Assembly: GCA_014898425.1 (NCBI GenBank) | Contig: RCSZ01000018.1 | Span: 620,001-684,000 of the forward strand | Direction of reading: 5' to 3' | DNA length: 64,000 nt | From: Botryotinia globosa | Taxonomy: Eukaryota; Ascomycota; Leotiomycetes; Helotiales; Sclerotiniaceae | Shown: piece after piece, positions 22,218 through 35,017 of the stretch | How the letters are laid out: each line of letters starts with the position of its first letter | Numbering within the stretch: position 1 is the stretch's first letter | Position numbers and translations under genes: made by a program | Notes under the pieces: model-generated | What the model saw: only the letters and a program-made list of their open reading frames with translations | Told to the model about the DNA's origin: nothing | Database searches by the model: none

Positions 22218-23960
22218 TCAACTAGATTCCTTCTCCTTATTTGCCACGATATCAAGAGTCTTCCACGCCGAAGCCCTCGCTGCTAAATAAGTTTTGCTTT
22301 GAATGGCTTTATAAATACCATGGAATCCACTAATAGGCCATGCTTTCAGGATTTTTTCCGAAATGCTCAACGTCTTCGCCACCTCTGTTTTTGGGGCCGC
22401 TTTGACTTTCTCATAAACACTCGGTAAGGTGGTAGCTCCATACTTCTCCCTCAATCCATCGTACCATTTGCGATCATACATTTCCCAAAATTGTTCTTCG
22501 TTGTAATAGGTTTGTGCGTATAACCATTTCATACCCCCGAGCTCTTTGAGTTTTTTCTCGAGACTGATGTTGGCTTTTACTAAATCTGTTTCTTTTCCGT
22601 AGCCCCAGAGACCGATGTTCATAAGCGGCTTGAGGGTTTTGCCGTCGGCTTCGTAGGAGGCGGAGTGAGGATGCATGGTTGGCATAGGGCTTTGCTTCAG
22701 GGGACAGAGCCATAAGGGATAGATACCGAAATATTCGTCGGTGTAGTCTACGAATTCTGTAGCGGTGGAATATGGTAGTGCGAGGTCTTGAACAATGTAC
22801 CCGGGTGGCATTCCGGCAGTGTGAAGTGCAGTATAAAGCATGCGTGTATGTAAAAAGTCGTCCAAGAACCATCGGGTGAATTTGTTGAATGGGAACGAGA
22901 AGTATCTGAAGGCCGAAGCACCGACCCAGAATGCCCCACGGTCATATCGAAAGAAGTATTCTGCGAGAGGGATGGCGAATCGGGGGGAGGATTGGCTGTT
23001 GTCTATACTAGATTCTACATGCATGTAGAACCAAGGATCCGAAGCACTACTAAATCGTTGCACAGGAGTATTCTCTGTTGGGGTATCTGTCAAACGACCA
23101 GTAACAATAGCACCCTTCTTTTTCGCAAACATGATTCCGTCCACATAATCAATGGTTGGATCTGCGGTCATCTCTTCAATCTTCTTGATTGCATCTGGCA
23201 TATCAGATACCGGATGATATGTAGTCTCGACATATTTCCTCGCCTTTTGTAACTGCAACTCTACCAACGTCGTAACTCCCATACTTCCGACCGCTCCCGC
23301 CGCACCATGAAATAAATCAGGTCTCTCGGTCTTCGAACATTGGATAATCTGACCATCTGCTAAAATCATCTCAACCCGATTGATCGTCTCATTGAAGAAA
23401 CCATGTCGAAAAGAACTGCTCTCGCCCGATGTCCCCGCATATCCTCCTCCAGCAGTAATTCCTGGAAATTCCATGACCACTGGCGGCACAAGTCCATATT
23501 TTAATGTCTCCTCTACCAATCTATCCATTGGCACATTTGGTTCCACCCATGCTGTCTGCGTTGTAGGGTTGACTTCCAATACATGCGATAACCGGCCAAT
23601 ATTGATTATGTTTTTGCCTTTGGCATTATTTCGTGTACTATTCGTAGAACCATGATTGATACGGAATTTCTCTTTGCGATCGTAGAATTGTCGTACATTC
23701 GCGGATATTTTCTCGACCGCTTGGTTGTGTAGAGTGAGGGCTGGGGAGGTATTGGTTGAATTGGAAAAGGATCGGGTATTCACTCTCGTTCGAGGTTGGT
23801 TTGTCTCTTCACGCCATTGCCTGCAAGGACTTGGAGGGGTTGTCGCTGTTAATGATCGAAGGACAATATTCTTTCTTATGGGAAATGTTGACCTCGAAGT
23901 TCTTATTAATGGCGCAGTCTTGTTAACTGCTCCAGCTCGCCGTATTGAAATCATGTCCAC
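22218..23960 (-). CDS. FAD-linked oxidoreductase similar to Delta(24)-sterol reductase (DIM/DHCR24 family)
   Basis: Single-exon 580-aa protein. The first about 70 residues are basic and Ser/Thr/Arg-rich, compatible with a mitochondrial presequence, though plain disorder is also possible. A PCMH-type FAD-binding domain runs from about residue 95: INHGSTNSTR (101-110), WVEPNVPMDRLVEE, and the strongly conserved PGITAGGGYAGTSGESSS followed by RHG (166-187). The later part (YTDEYFGIYPLWLCP; YNEEQFWEMYDRKWYDGLREKY) matches the C-terminal region of DHCR24/DIM proteins. In animals and plants these enzymes reduce the sterol 24-double bond; in fungi, where ergosterol keeps a different side chain, the substrate of such homologues is not known to me. 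Divergent from the permease at 24653. Confidence 0.9.
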   Translation of the reverse strand: MDMISIRRAGAVNKTAPLIRTSRSTFPIRKNIVLRSLTATTPPSPCRQWREETNQPRTRVNTRSFSNSTNTSPALTLHNQAVEKISANVRQFYDRKEKFRINHGSTNSTRNNAKGKNIINIGRLSHVLEVNPTTQTAWVEPNVPMDRLVEETLKYGLVPPVVMEFPGITAGGGYAGTSGESSSFRHGFFNETINRVEMILADGQIIQCSKTERPDLFHGAAGAVGSMGVTTLVELQLQKARKYVETTYHPVSDMPDAIKKIEEMTADPTIDYVDGIMFAKKKGAIVTGRLTDTPTENTPVQRFSSASDPWFYMHVESSIDNSQSSPRFAIPLAEYFFRYDRGAFWVGASAFRYFSFPFNKFTRWFLDDFLHTRMLYTALHTAGMPPGYIVQDLALPYSTATEFVDYTDEYFGIYPLWLCPLKQSPMPTMHPHSASYEADGKTLKPLMNIGLWGYGKETDLVKANISLEKKLKELGGMKWLYAQTYYNEEQFWEMYDRKWYDGLREKYGATTLPSVYEKVKAAPKTEVAKTLSISEKILKAWPISGFHGIYKAIQSKTYLAARASAWKTLDIVANKEKESS

Positions 23961-24652
23961 GGGTCGGGTCTTTCAATTGGTGTGGCTGATTTTACACAAA
24001 GACATTGGATTCCAATGTTACACAGATTTCTTTTTTTCTCGATACCGCAAGGCTGGCTAGTCAGGCCTAGTAGACCTACCTATGATAGAACTCAATCACG
24101 ACGACATCAATTCATTTTGGTATAGAACCATACACTTTACTACACCAGCGTCGACATCTGAAGCTTTCATCATGATACGCATCCAAGGATCTCGGCGAAT
24201 GGCAATCATTATATCCTCATTTATCCTTGATCTTGATGGTCCAATCGATGAGTTGGCCGTGAACCGTTCATAATCATTCCCACAAGGTAATTCGAAATGC
24301 AGTACTCGGGTGAAGTTACTTTGATACAACACCAATACAATATCGTGGGTTGATCATTTAACAACTAATTACTCGTCGCCCTCGACCATACAAGCTCAAA
24401 ACGATTAAACAGTTGATACTAAAAATTATACGATATCGTACCAAAGGTTCTCCTTCCACCCTTTCAGCCTTCCACCCTTTCAGCCTTTCAGACCATGATG
24501 ATTTCAGTCCAGATCCCAAGCTGCCGGCCATCCCTCAACAATCCCGTCGTGTAGGGTTCAGGTTAATTAAGGCTAGACTCGGCTCTATCCATCCAGGTAT
24601 CGAAATATTCTCAAGCTTCATCTATGTGTCATTCAATATACATATACACGCA
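23961..24652. other. Divergent promoter region (FAD oxidoreductase / permease)
   Basis: About 690 bp. It contains the word ccttccaccctttcag repeated side by side near 24451-24485 (ttccaccctttcagcc twice) and a cctagtagacctacct motif near 24066. No coding exon is supported; the frame upstream of 24653 is open but lacks permease-like sequence. Confidence 0.45.
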
Positions 24653-26482
24653 ATGAATTCTCCCATTGAAGCTGGAGCTGCGGAGGAGAAGCAGGTACCG
24701 TCGGATCCTTCAAGAACTCAAGATGTCCCTAGTCTACCATCTGCCGACCAAGATAAAGATATCGCCATCGCTGTGGTGGGAGAGCATCGTCATGAAATTG
24801 ACCCCGCGGTAGAAGCTCGAGTCGTTCGGAAGATAGATCGATATCTGGTCCCTGCTATGTTCATTGGATATGGACTTGTTTATTATGACAAGGTAGGATA
24901 CAGATTTCTCATTGTTTATATTGATTCCAAACTTAACAATTTTCAGGCAATCTTAGGATCTGCAGTCCTCTTTGGCATGACGACTGATTTATCTCTCTCC
25001 ATCACCAATACCAATGTGTCCCCTCATACTACAGATACCTCTCGTCTTAGTTGGGCAACATCACTTTTTTACTTTGGCATGTTGGCGGGTTTATACCCAA
25101 TGACATTTGCGTTGCAAAGATTTAATATGGGTAGAATCATAGGAATCGTGGTATGCTTGTGGGCCTTGATCTGCATGTGTACAGCTGCTGTAACAAATTG
25201 GCGCGGTCTATATGCACAAAGGTTCTTCCTTGGATTTGTCGAAAGTATCATCCCAACTGGATTCATGTGTATAATCAGTTCCTTTTATACACAATCCGAA
25301 CAATCTTTGAGACAGAGCTGGTGGTTTTCCTCAACTGGGGCTTTCACCATTATTGGAGGTGCACTTAATTATGGATTCGGACAAATCGATGGTGGAGACC
25401 TTAAGAGATGGCAGTACATTTATTTGCTTGCCGGGTCTCTTACTTTCCTTTTCGGAATTTGTTGTTTCTTCGTACCAGATTCCCCAGTCTCAGCTTGGTT
25501 TCTTACCACAGATGAGCGTATGGTTGCTACGGAACGTCTAAGATATGGTCAAACCGGAATTCGTTGCACAAAGTTCAAGTGGTATCAGATCAAGGAATCT
25601 TTCCTTGATATTAAAGTATGGCTCGTCGCTATCATGATGGCTTCCGCTTACACTGTCAACGGAGCAGTCAGTGGCTTTGGCCCTCTTATCGTTTCTACCT
25701 TTGGGTATTCGACTCTGGATTCTATTCTGTTCCAATTTCCTCTTGGGGCAATATGTTTGATCTTCATCTTACTCACTGGTTATCTTTCATCGCATATTCC
25801 AAATATACGAATCATCCTCCTCGTCATTTGTTGTCTGCCAGTCATTGCTGGATGTGCAATGATATGGAAAAGTTCTTGGCATCATCATGCAGCTACTCCA
25901 GTTGTCGGGTATACCATAGTTGGATTCTTTGGTCCTGTAGTGAGCTTGATTATCACGATTGGTATGGCCAATGTTGCAGGTCAAACAAAAAAGTGTTTCA
26001 TGGCAGCGACTATTTTTGTGGCATACTGTATTGGTAATATCGTAGGACCTCAATTGATCATATCACAAACGAAGTCGAGACATTATCCAGAGCTCTGGTT
26101 AGGGTTAATCATTTGGTATGTTACAAATTAAATAAATATTTACGATGAAATTACTAATGCGAGATAGTTATTGTATTACAATTATAGCAGCAGTGATGTT
26201 GTATGCTGTGCTGACTAGAGAAAATCGCAAGAGAGCATTAATGGAGTAAGTCTATACCACTCTTATTTAACTAGACAATATCAGGATACTTTCACGTTCG
26301 CTTTATTGAATTAGCAGAACACTTTGTAACATCTACTCCATATATCTTGCTGTCATCTCATGTCAATATTCATGAAATCGTGCTGACTGACATCTTGCAG
26401 ATTGGATCAAGTGAGTAGGGACAAAATGGCATTTCAGGACTTAACCGACAGGGAGAATCCATATTTTCAATATATGCTTTAG
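24653..26482 (+). CDS. MFS permease of the allantoate/anion:cation symporter type (DAL5-like)
   Basis: Plasma membrane transporter of 522 aa for small organic anions or vitamins. Exons 24653-24892, 24947-26115, 26168-26245 and 26401-26482. Intron 1 (54 bp, GTAGGA..TTTCAG) is in frame and stop-free, but its removal yields the family junction VYYDK|AILGSAVLFGM. The N-terminal tail contains the usual RKIDRYLVPAMF, and helix regions follow: RLSWATSLFYFGMLAGLYP, RFFLGFVESIIPTGFMC, then a loop with RLRYGQTGIR. Exons 3-4 supply helix 12 (CYCITIIAAVMLYAVLTREN) and the conserved end DLTDRENPYFQY. Intron 3 is long (155 bp). The start at 24653 is the first ATG giving a normal-length hydrophilic tail. 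The substrate is not predictable. Confidence 0.92.
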
Positions 26483-26890
26483 CTCTAGATGCAGGAGAAA
26501 CGTTTGATGGATGCTAGCTTACATCATCGACATGTCATTTTTCGAGTTATATCCCGACTGTTTTCGGTAATAAAGCGGTCGATCTCTTTCATCGGCCGAA
26601 AATCTTAACTCCACCAAAGTTGCACCTAAAATCCGTTATCGCCAGATGGGGGACAGCATACAAATAATAACACTGCCATTCGTTGGCTAATATTGAGGAA
26701 ATATATATAAATAGTTATTGAACACCTGTTTTTGATCCTGTTGACCATTTTCTTATCCCACATTTAATAATACTCATAGAGGTATCAATTTCTAAATCCC
26801 GAGACACGACTCAACACATTCAGGCGAGGTTTTATTCTTCATCTTCGAAACATTTCTATCGAAACAAAACTACCAGTACCATCAGCAAAC
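26483..26890. other. Promoter region of the aldo/keto reductase
   Basis: About 410 bp with a short AT-rich tatatataaatag box near 26700-26712, roughly 180 bp before the start codon. It also contains the permease 3' end. Confidence 0.4.
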
Positions 26891-28014
26891 ATGGGAGCAG
26901 AAATTCAAGCAAAGACTAAGATACCCATTGTCTTGGGTGCAATGACATTCGGGAAGCCCGGTAAGTCGCTTTGGTTCGAAATTGCAATGCTTCGGAACTA
27001 ACACTTATCAAGGTGTCATGCAAGCTCGAGTTCACGACATTAAAGATGTCTCTTCAATGATCGAACTCTTTCAGTCACATGGCCACAATGAAATAGACAC
27101 TGCCCGTGTTTACGGAATGGGTTCATCGGAAGAATATCTGGGGCAACTCCAGCCCTCATATACCGACCGCGGTATCATCATGGCTACCAAACTGTATCCT
27201 AATAATATGACCGGGCACAAGATCACGCATTCAGCGGATGATCTTAGGCTTCACTTGGATAGAAGTTTGAAAGCTTTAGGAGTTGAAAAAGTGGATCTCT
27301 TTTATCTGCATGCACCAGATAGAAGTGTTTCTTACGAGGAAACATTCGGCATGTGCGATGTTTTGTATAAGGAAGGAAAATTCAGCAGGCTGGGTGTTAG
27401 TAATTACATGTCATGGGAGGTTGCACAAATCCAAGAAATCTGCATCAAAAATAACGTACGTCTCTTCGACCGTCATTCAATTGTCGAATAACGCAAAACT
27501 GACAACGAAAAAGTGGATCCGCCCCTCAGTATACCAAGGTGTATACAATGCCATTCAGCGCTCCATCGAACCAGAGCTCCTCCCCTGTCTTCACAAATAC
27601 AACATGTCGTTTTATGCTTTCAACCCTATCGCCGGCGGCTACCTCACTTCACGCTACCATCGCAACCAGGAATCCGTCGAAGCAACTTCTCGTTTCGATG
27701 ATTCGCATCTGCAAGGTCAGATGTATAGGAAGAGATACTGGAACGACACCATGTTTGACGCCTTGGACATCATCAGAGAAGCAGCGAAGAAGGAGGGCTT
27801 AACCGAGAGCGAATGTGCATTGAGATGGCTGGTGCATCATAGTGGACTTGAGGCGGAGAAAGGAGACAAAATCATCATTGGAGCGAGCAGTGAGAAACAT
27901 TTAGTCGAAAATTTGGTCGATTTGGAGAAGGGACCATTGTCGAAGGAGATTCTCGAAGCGTTGGATGAGGCGTGGGCTAAGACTAAAGCGGTAGCTGGTG
28001 CTTATTTCCATTGA
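26891..28014 (+). CDS. Aldo/keto reductase, AKR7 (aflatoxin aldehyde reductase) type
   Basis: NADPH-dependent cytosolic aldehyde reductase of 337 aa. Exons 26891-26960, 27013-27455 and 27514-28014 join in frame across two introns of 52 and 58 bp. The catalytic tetrad is visible: Asp and Tyr in EIDTARVYGMGSSE, Lys in ATKLYPNN, His in FYLHAPDRS. VYQGVYNAIQR and YAFNPIAGGYLTSRY are typical of AKR7 enzymes, as is the C-terminal KIIIGASSEKHLVENL cofactor-binding region. The start ATG follows a pyrimidine-rich leader. It lies 0.4 kb after the permease in the same direction; nothing suggests a shared pathway. Confidence 0.93.
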
Positions 28015-28728
28015 ACTTGGGGTAGTTGGAGTGCAAGGTGGTTTCAGATCTTGGGCTACGATGCGTGATTTGAGTCTGGGTGTTCTGTCCAGTCTTTGAC
28101 CGACAATTCAATGGGTAGCAGTGAATGGCATATAGCGAAGAAACTCGAATGATCAATTGTATACCAAGTCCCGAAAATGATAATCACAAGAGATATCTTC
28201 AAAGGACGTCATGGCGTTTTCAGAGCCACTAGTGGATGTACGGACTAATAGGATACTACAAAAGAGGACTTATGGATATCTCTTGATATATCAACTCGCA
28301 CGTATATTTTTGGAATCGTTACAACAATTTATTAGAGACGAGATAATCAAATCATTATTTTCAATATCAAACAATGGAAGAATGAATTTGTTTTAAATTT
28401 CAATAGTTGGGAAGTGTCCCGTCAATCCATGCGGTGAGGCACGAGCACGTGGTTAGATCAAAGAGGTAGGAAGGTCACTATGATCCAATAGTTGCGGTAG
28501 AGAAATTGGAGAAGCTTGCCAGTGCAATATCAAGACTATTTGGATATTTTGTCATTATTTTCATTTAATATTGAATTAAAATATGTTTCTCTATATACTT
28601 AATATAACGCCTCGTGATTCCATCATCCATTCAAAACCACGCCATGCCAACCGAAATTCTCAGTCATGATCATCATATTCATGAAATTTTTCTTTTCAAT
28701 CCCAGTATCCACTCTCAACTCCTGAAAT
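28015..28728. other. Convergent 3' region (aldo/keto reductase / CSC1-like)
   Basis: About 710 bp. Short plus-strand open frames (for example near 28211) have no domain content. AT-rich toward 28550-28600. Confidence 0.4.
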
Positions 28729-31700
28729 CTAGAACTTTGTCTCCCTCACCCAAATACAATTCTCTGCCTGCAAATCCTTCACCACGATTATCCCATCCTT
28801 TCTCTTCCCCCATCTCCCTTTCCCCTTCTCCTTCCCCTTCCCCTCTTCCTCATTCGCAAACTTCAACTCTACTCCCTCATCGCTACACTCCATCCCCGCA
28901 AACTTCCTCACATGCTCACACTCCTGTCTGCTCACCCCGGCGTCATCCCTCGGAATCCACAATTTTGGATCTTGACCTCTCGCCACACAGGGCGGAAAAT
29001 ACGCATCCTCGTGTTGTTTCTGCGTATACTTGAATCCCGAGGGCATAAGCGGTAGAGAAGCAGTGAGGGAGCGCAGAATGTGGTAGTCGGAGAATATTTC
29101 CGGGTGGAGGAATTTGATGAAGAAGTTTGGAGGGGAGGAGGGATCGTAGATGGGGGAGATGAGGGGGGTGAGGTAGGTTAGGTAGGGGGTTAGACGGTGC
29201 AGGTGCGGTTGGATTTTGGATCTGAGAGCGTGTAGGAGGAAGGTGAGGGTTAGTTTTGAGAGGTGCGGGAGCCCTTCGATTCGTTTGGCTGCGGAGCGGG
29301 ATTGGGGGTTGGGGTCGTGGATATCGGTTTCGTCTTCGTCTTCTTGCTCGGAGTCGGAGTCGTCGTGGGGTGATGTATTAGAGGAGGTTTTGTGGGTTAC
29401 AAAGCCGGGTTCGTTTTCTTCGGATATGGTGGGGTTTGGATTGGGTACTGTGGATGTGCGGTGGCTGATGTATGTTGATACTACTGGATGGGATTGAGTT
29501 TGTTCGGGTGTCTGCATGGGGAAAAATGAATTCCCATTTTCATCTCCGTTTTGAGCGTTGCCTCGATTCATGGTCGGCATGGGCGTCTGCAAATCTGAAT
29601 TAAATGCAAGTCCGCGATATAGTTCTTCGACAGCGAGAGTTCGAGGGAGATTCCAGAGGAGTGGACCGAGTGCTTCGTTGAGACTTATATGGATCAATGC
29701 TGTGAATATTGTTAAGCCAAACATGATTACCAACGGCCCGAATGCGCTTCGTAATCCGAAAAGACCGATGAGACAGATTTCCGCAAGATATACGCCCGTA
29801 AGCAATTGTTTAAGAGCATGCGGATACAAGAGTCCCCGCGTAGATATCTCAGACGAATAGGTGTAAAGGAGATTGTATTTCGATACGAGATATATGAGAT
29901 ATAACCCCATGAGAGCGAATACGATTGTCAGCGGACTTATTAGCGAATATGTGATGGCTATTACGCCCATATTTGTGAACACAGGGTAAACAGCTCCCCA
30001 ATGAACGGTTCGGATTCGGTGCCATTTGTTGATCATCAATCTCGGGTTTTGCTCATTCTGAAATATTAAGTGACGGATCAAAGCCGGTAGTTGTAATAAT
30101 CTCGTGGCGGACATGGCGAGACCCTGGAGGATGAAATACGAGACGTAGAAGTTTGATGATTTAGGTAGATTTTGCGAAAGTAATGAGCGCACAGAAGTGG
30201 GATCTTGTATGATTTTTTCGAAAGCTGCGGATGCGGCAGAAGTGATGGTTGTTACAAGGAATACTTGTACAACTTGGAATATAAAGTAAGTAGATTGTGT
30301 GTAGAGCTCAATCATCGAATAAGACGGAATTCCAGCTTGACGCGCACAATGTCGTAGAATGATAGGAACTAATGCCATAAGAAATGTCAATGCTAGAGCT
30401 GGCAATAAGCCCGTAAGCAAACCTAGAATTGAAGATGGAAGTTTGTTGATCCAACCCAAGAAGGGAATTTTTGTGGTTAAAAAATTGATGTTGGATATTA
30501 TCCCAATCAACGCACAAGGAATGGACCAAAATATGACCATGCAGGCCACCAAACCTTGGATCGCAAAATTACGCATAATCCGTTCCCACCATCTCATGCG
30601 AAGCGATTCCCATACAATTTCGTGTGGTCGAATTCCATTGATATGTGGTGTCATGTGGAATGCTCGATGGTGAGATAGTGTTTGATAGGCGGATTGAGCG
30701 TTGACTTGAGTATCGAATTCAACAAACGCAGCGGGTAATGGCTTCCCTTTCCCCTGTCGATGCATTCTTCTCAGTTTGTTGATTTGTGGCGCGATTTCCT
30801 TCAGTCGAGCTCGTGTCCATTTGATGGTATCTACGCTTCTTCCATAATTTGATAAGGGTCGATGCGTCGGTCTCCAGCTGTGGGGAATCCACTGTGCTGC
30901 AATTGATCCACTTACTCCAGGAGGAGGCCCAGACATTCCGTATCCATTATCTCCCCATTTCAAAGTCGGGGTTGTGGGATTCTCGTCCGTGGTTGCTTGA
31001 GAATTCGTTTGGGAAATTGCTTTCTCGGTCACCCTGGCTTCTTTTTCCCTTCCACTGGTTGGACTGGAAGTTGACCCTACTAGTGTATCTGTAGGTGACA
31101 TAGGATCTTCCGAAATCTCAATGTCCCTAGAATTTACATCAGCTGGGCTTCTGATCAAACTTGGTCTACGATTTTCAGTTGCTGAAGATCCACGCTTTAT
31201 TTCTTGAACAGAACTGATACCAATGCTCGATTCAAGGTCTGGATGGCCATGTTTGAGTGCTCGGTTTCTTTCTTTATTCGCAAGTTTTATCAATGCTGTC
31301 TCGGCCCTTTCCAATCGATGAGCAGTTTGATTTCTTTCATCCACCAAGTCCTGCAGTTCTCGGGTTTCTCTTGGGATCCAAACATGCTTGACGGAATCGC
31401 CAAATACCTTTCGTAATTTAGCCTCTTCCAAATTCTGCTGTGGAACGCACGTGAATAGAACAGTTCTCGATGACAGGCGCTTAGCATAATACGGATGAAG
31501 AAGATAAGCTTGACGGAGATTAATGTAGTAAACGCACTCTCGTGAGACAGTATACATGATAAATCCTGACTATTCGTTAGCAACGTTCATGTATTGAGAA
31601 AATTATACCCACCGAAGAAGAGCCATGCCAGGAACGCGTGTACATAGTAGATTCTTGGGTTATCAATATTTCCAAATGTCAATTGATCAAGTTGTTCATT

Positions 31701-32317
31701 ACCAGCACCTCCAAGTACATGCAAAGGTATCAAGACGGGAAATACAAGGCCACATCCTACAAGACATATTACACACATAATCTTGAGGAATCGGAGGAAT
31801 AAGTACCCATCTAGCGACGACTGATTGAGAACCGCTTCATCTGGAGTATTGAAAAAGGGTCTGATCCAATTGAAATATCCAGATGGTAATTCCTTACTTC
31901 GTTCACTATTCTGAAGTCAGTCTAATATTTTGTCACCACGCGCATCTAACTCACTGAGGATCTAGACTACTCAAGAATGTCCGTGGTGAATATACCCTCG
32001 GATATTTACTCCGTAACACCAAAAATGAGATGATACAGACAGCAGCGAATACGCCCACGGGTATCAAAGTGGAAAACAGTGCAGAGAATGACGAGGAATT
32101 GGACCCCGATGCTGCAGCTGCCAAGGTCGAACTTGTGGAATTTTCTCTTGAAGAGCCAACTCTTGGATCAGAACTCTGATTCTAGAGAACGAAAGAACAA
32201 TCAAATATTAGTAAAGAACGCTACCGGAGCGGACAATTTGGAGACTTGATGAGATCTTACCAATTCCCTCTTGAATTCTAACCTCAGCCCTTCAGCAATC
32301 ACACTCAAAATCGCCAT
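28729..32317 (-). CDS. CSC1/TMEM63-family cation channel (calcium-permeable, osmosensitive)
   Basis: Multi-pass membrane channel of 1,137 aa. Minus-strand exons: 32317-32261, 32181-31955, 31905-31613 and 31565-28729. Exon 1 encodes only 19 residues. Domains in order: N-terminal helices (SALFSTLIPVGVFAAVCIISFLVL; then YSPRTFLSSL), the conserved PHERS region made by choosing acceptor AATAG|TGAACG, further helices, and YYINLRQAYL; then a cytosolic domain with RNA-recognition-like VFIW-type strands and the coiled FDTQVNAQSAYQTLSHHRAF; then about seven helices with WSIPCALIGIISNI. The C-terminal tail is long, Ser/Asp/Glu- and Pro-rich, and ends in a small conserved block (YFPPCVARGQDPKLWIP). Family members conduct ions on osmotic stress in plasma membrane or internal membranes. 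Confidence 0.93.
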
Positions 32318-33097
32318 CTCTCTCCAATTTCTCTCGAGCACTTCTCAATCGCAACACGCTCCATTCATCTATTCATACACGTCGTCTGCATCGATCCAAT
32401 CCAACCGTTCATGCCAAGGAATATATGACGGATAACAATTAACAATAGACAATATGAAGCAAAACGGTCGGGAACTCTTTGTGATTTTCAAAAGTGCCAG
32501 TTTTATCATTTATGGTGCATATTTTCACCGTAGATCATCAACTAGCATAAATACTACGCTTAAGTGGCGCGCTGAATACAGGGTTAATTTCCGAATCGGG
32601 GAAAAATGATGCTTTTATTGGTTGGTAGGGTTTCAAGCAGGGGGCGATGGCGATAAACGGGGGCTGGGATTATTTCCTCAATGTAGAGTAGCCGCTGAGA
32701 GTCTGCAGAAAGGAGGCACAATCGAAGACAAGCTAGAGAATTATTGAAAAAAATGTTTGTCTCATGAAAATCAGGATATCAGGATATCCAGATTCAGGAT
32801 TCAGGATTCAGAATATCTATAAAGAGTATGCTTGATGCCAAGGTATAAATCGAAAGTACCGATCAGGATGAGTGGGTGGGTGGGCCTTACCGAACCCCTG
32901 TTATCTGATCTTCTTTGGGATTTCTCCGGATTATCCAGATCAGATATCAATATCAACCCCGCATCTTCTGCAGAGCTTCTGTGTTACGAATCCTACTATC
33001 AAAATATCTTCACTGCCATCTTGTAGACTTCACGAAATGTCATACAGCACAGCATCGACGACGTATTGTATATGATATCGCATATGAGCTCGCCGAT
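32318..33097. other. Divergent promoter region (CSC1-like / carboxylesterase)
   Basis: About 780 bp. A small array of overlapping short repeats lies near 32772-32815 (aggatatc twice, then attcagg three times). No coding exon is supported. Confidence 0.45.
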
Positions 33098-34831
33098 ATG
33101 AAGATCATTGCCCCTAATTGGATATGTCTCTTCGTATCTCTTGTCTCGTCAACCGTCGAATTCGGGGCAAATGCGATCTCTCGTGTGCAAACGACAAGTG
33201 GAACAGTCATTGGACATCCTGCAAGAAACAAAAGCGATGTTGTTGAATTCTTAGGAATTCGATATGCTCAGGCAACCAACAGCTCTTTGAGATTTCAGCC
33301 TCCGGTTCCATTCATTTCCTCTAATACATACAAGGCTTCACACTATTCACCGTAGGTTTTACTCTCTTTGGACTTTGTGTCTGTGTCAGGAACATCAAAT
33401 CAGCGAATGGATCCTTTGGGGTATATATGATGGATGGATCATCCTCCACTGCGCTAGATAGCTTCATGCAATTGAGTCTCCACCTAACACCATTCCCAAG
33501 AGCTTGTCCCTTTAATCCCGCTCCACCTCTCCCCACCTTCCCTAACAAATCTTCCACATTCGACCGCGTATATGCCACAGCTACTGGTGGGACGGGTCTT
33601 GAATTCAGTGAAGACTGTCTGGCACTGAATGTATGGACGACATCCATATCACCAACAGAACTCAAGCCAGTTTTATTTTTCATCCACGGCGGGAGATTCG
33701 TATCCGGCAGTACCAACAACACCTTGTATGAAGGACAATATCTTGCTGCCACTGGCGATGTCGTTGTGGTGACTATTGAGTACATACTCTTTTCTTCCAA
33801 CTGTTTCAAATGACGAACTAAAGTATTACAGTTACCGACTGCTCGTGTTTGGATTCCCAGGCTCACCATTATTACCCAGCGCCAACCTAGCAATATTAGA
33901 TCAACGACTGGCCCTCGAATGGGTTAAAGTAAACATTGCATCATTCGGAGGAGACCCAGCCAGAATTCTTATGTACGGACAATCGGTCGGTGGACTATCT
34001 ATTCACTACCATGCATTTGCCTGGCCGGACGATCCAATTGCTTCTTCATTCATGTCCATATCCGGAACAATCAATGACGAACCGAACAGCCCGGAATTGA
34101 GCAAATCATATTGGGATCAGCTTTCTGTTCTAGTCGGATGCGAGAGTGGCGTCGAAAAAAACGTGGTGAGCTGCATGCAGGAGATACCATACCAAACCAT
34201 CTCAGCCGCTATCAAAAAGTTACCCCTGACACCCACCGATTTTCTACCACGAACACAATTCGTCCCAACAATCGATGAGAAGATTGTGTTTTCAGATTAT
34301 GCCACCAGAGCCGACGCTGGGAGATTCGCCAAACTACCATACCTAGTAGGCAACGCAAATCGCGAATCAGGCTTCTACGCCATCTCCGCCTTTGCCCAAA
34401 ATATCACTTTCAGCCGCGCTCAGTGGGATCTCTTCAACCTCAAAACATTTACTTGCTCCGCCATCCAATCTGCCCTCTTACGCTTGGAGCACAATGTCAC
34501 TGTTTATATTTATCGATATCTTGGAGATTTCGATAATACGCGCCTTTATCTAACAAGTGGTGCGTATCATTTGAGTGACTTGAATATGTGGCACGGTGTG
34601 GGCAGGGATGTAAGTGGCATTTCGAATACGAGAGGTGAAGAAAGGTTGAGTAAGGAGATGATGCGAAGTTTGATTACGTTCGCAAAGGATCCTATGGGCG
34701 GACTTGAAAAACTGGGGTGGAGAAGGTATGAGGGCGCGGGAACTGGTGAGCCTACCTGCTTTCTTTCCTTCGCATCGCACGCGGCTACAAAGTCTGGAGT
34801 CTCAAATGTCGCCATCCATGCTTTGTGCTGA
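33098..34831 (+). CDS. Type-B carboxylesterase, probably secreted
   Basis: Alpha/beta-hydrolase esterase/lipase of 510 aa. Exons 33098-33351, 33501-33779 and 33832-34831; intron 1 (149 bp) ends in a textbook cacctaacac..ccaag, joining YSP to ACPFNPA. The start gives a signal peptide (IAPNWICLFVSLVSSTVEF). Conserved features: GTVIGHP and FLGIRYAQ at the N-terminus, EDCLALNVW, the oxyanion loop FFIHGGRF, the nucleophile in YGQSVGGLS (Ser about residue 229), a likely acidic residue in GNANRESGFY, and a likely catalytic His in AYHLSDLNMWHG. The last 30 residues are uncertain: the frame runs to TGA 34829-34831, but a 47-nt intron-like unit (GTGAGC..CAAAG) near 34745-34791 could change the tail. 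Confidence 0.88.
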
Positions 34832-35017
34832 TCAATTCCCACAGCAACTCTGAATATTCTAGGTCAACATAATAGTCGAGAGGTGGATCACGTGGAATCC
34901 GGAGAGTATAATGCCCAATGTGCATCATACAATTCAGCAAAGAATCCATACGCTAATTTCTAATTGATCATTTCGCTGAGATTACATTACATCATCGCTG
35001 TTTAATTGATGCTTACT

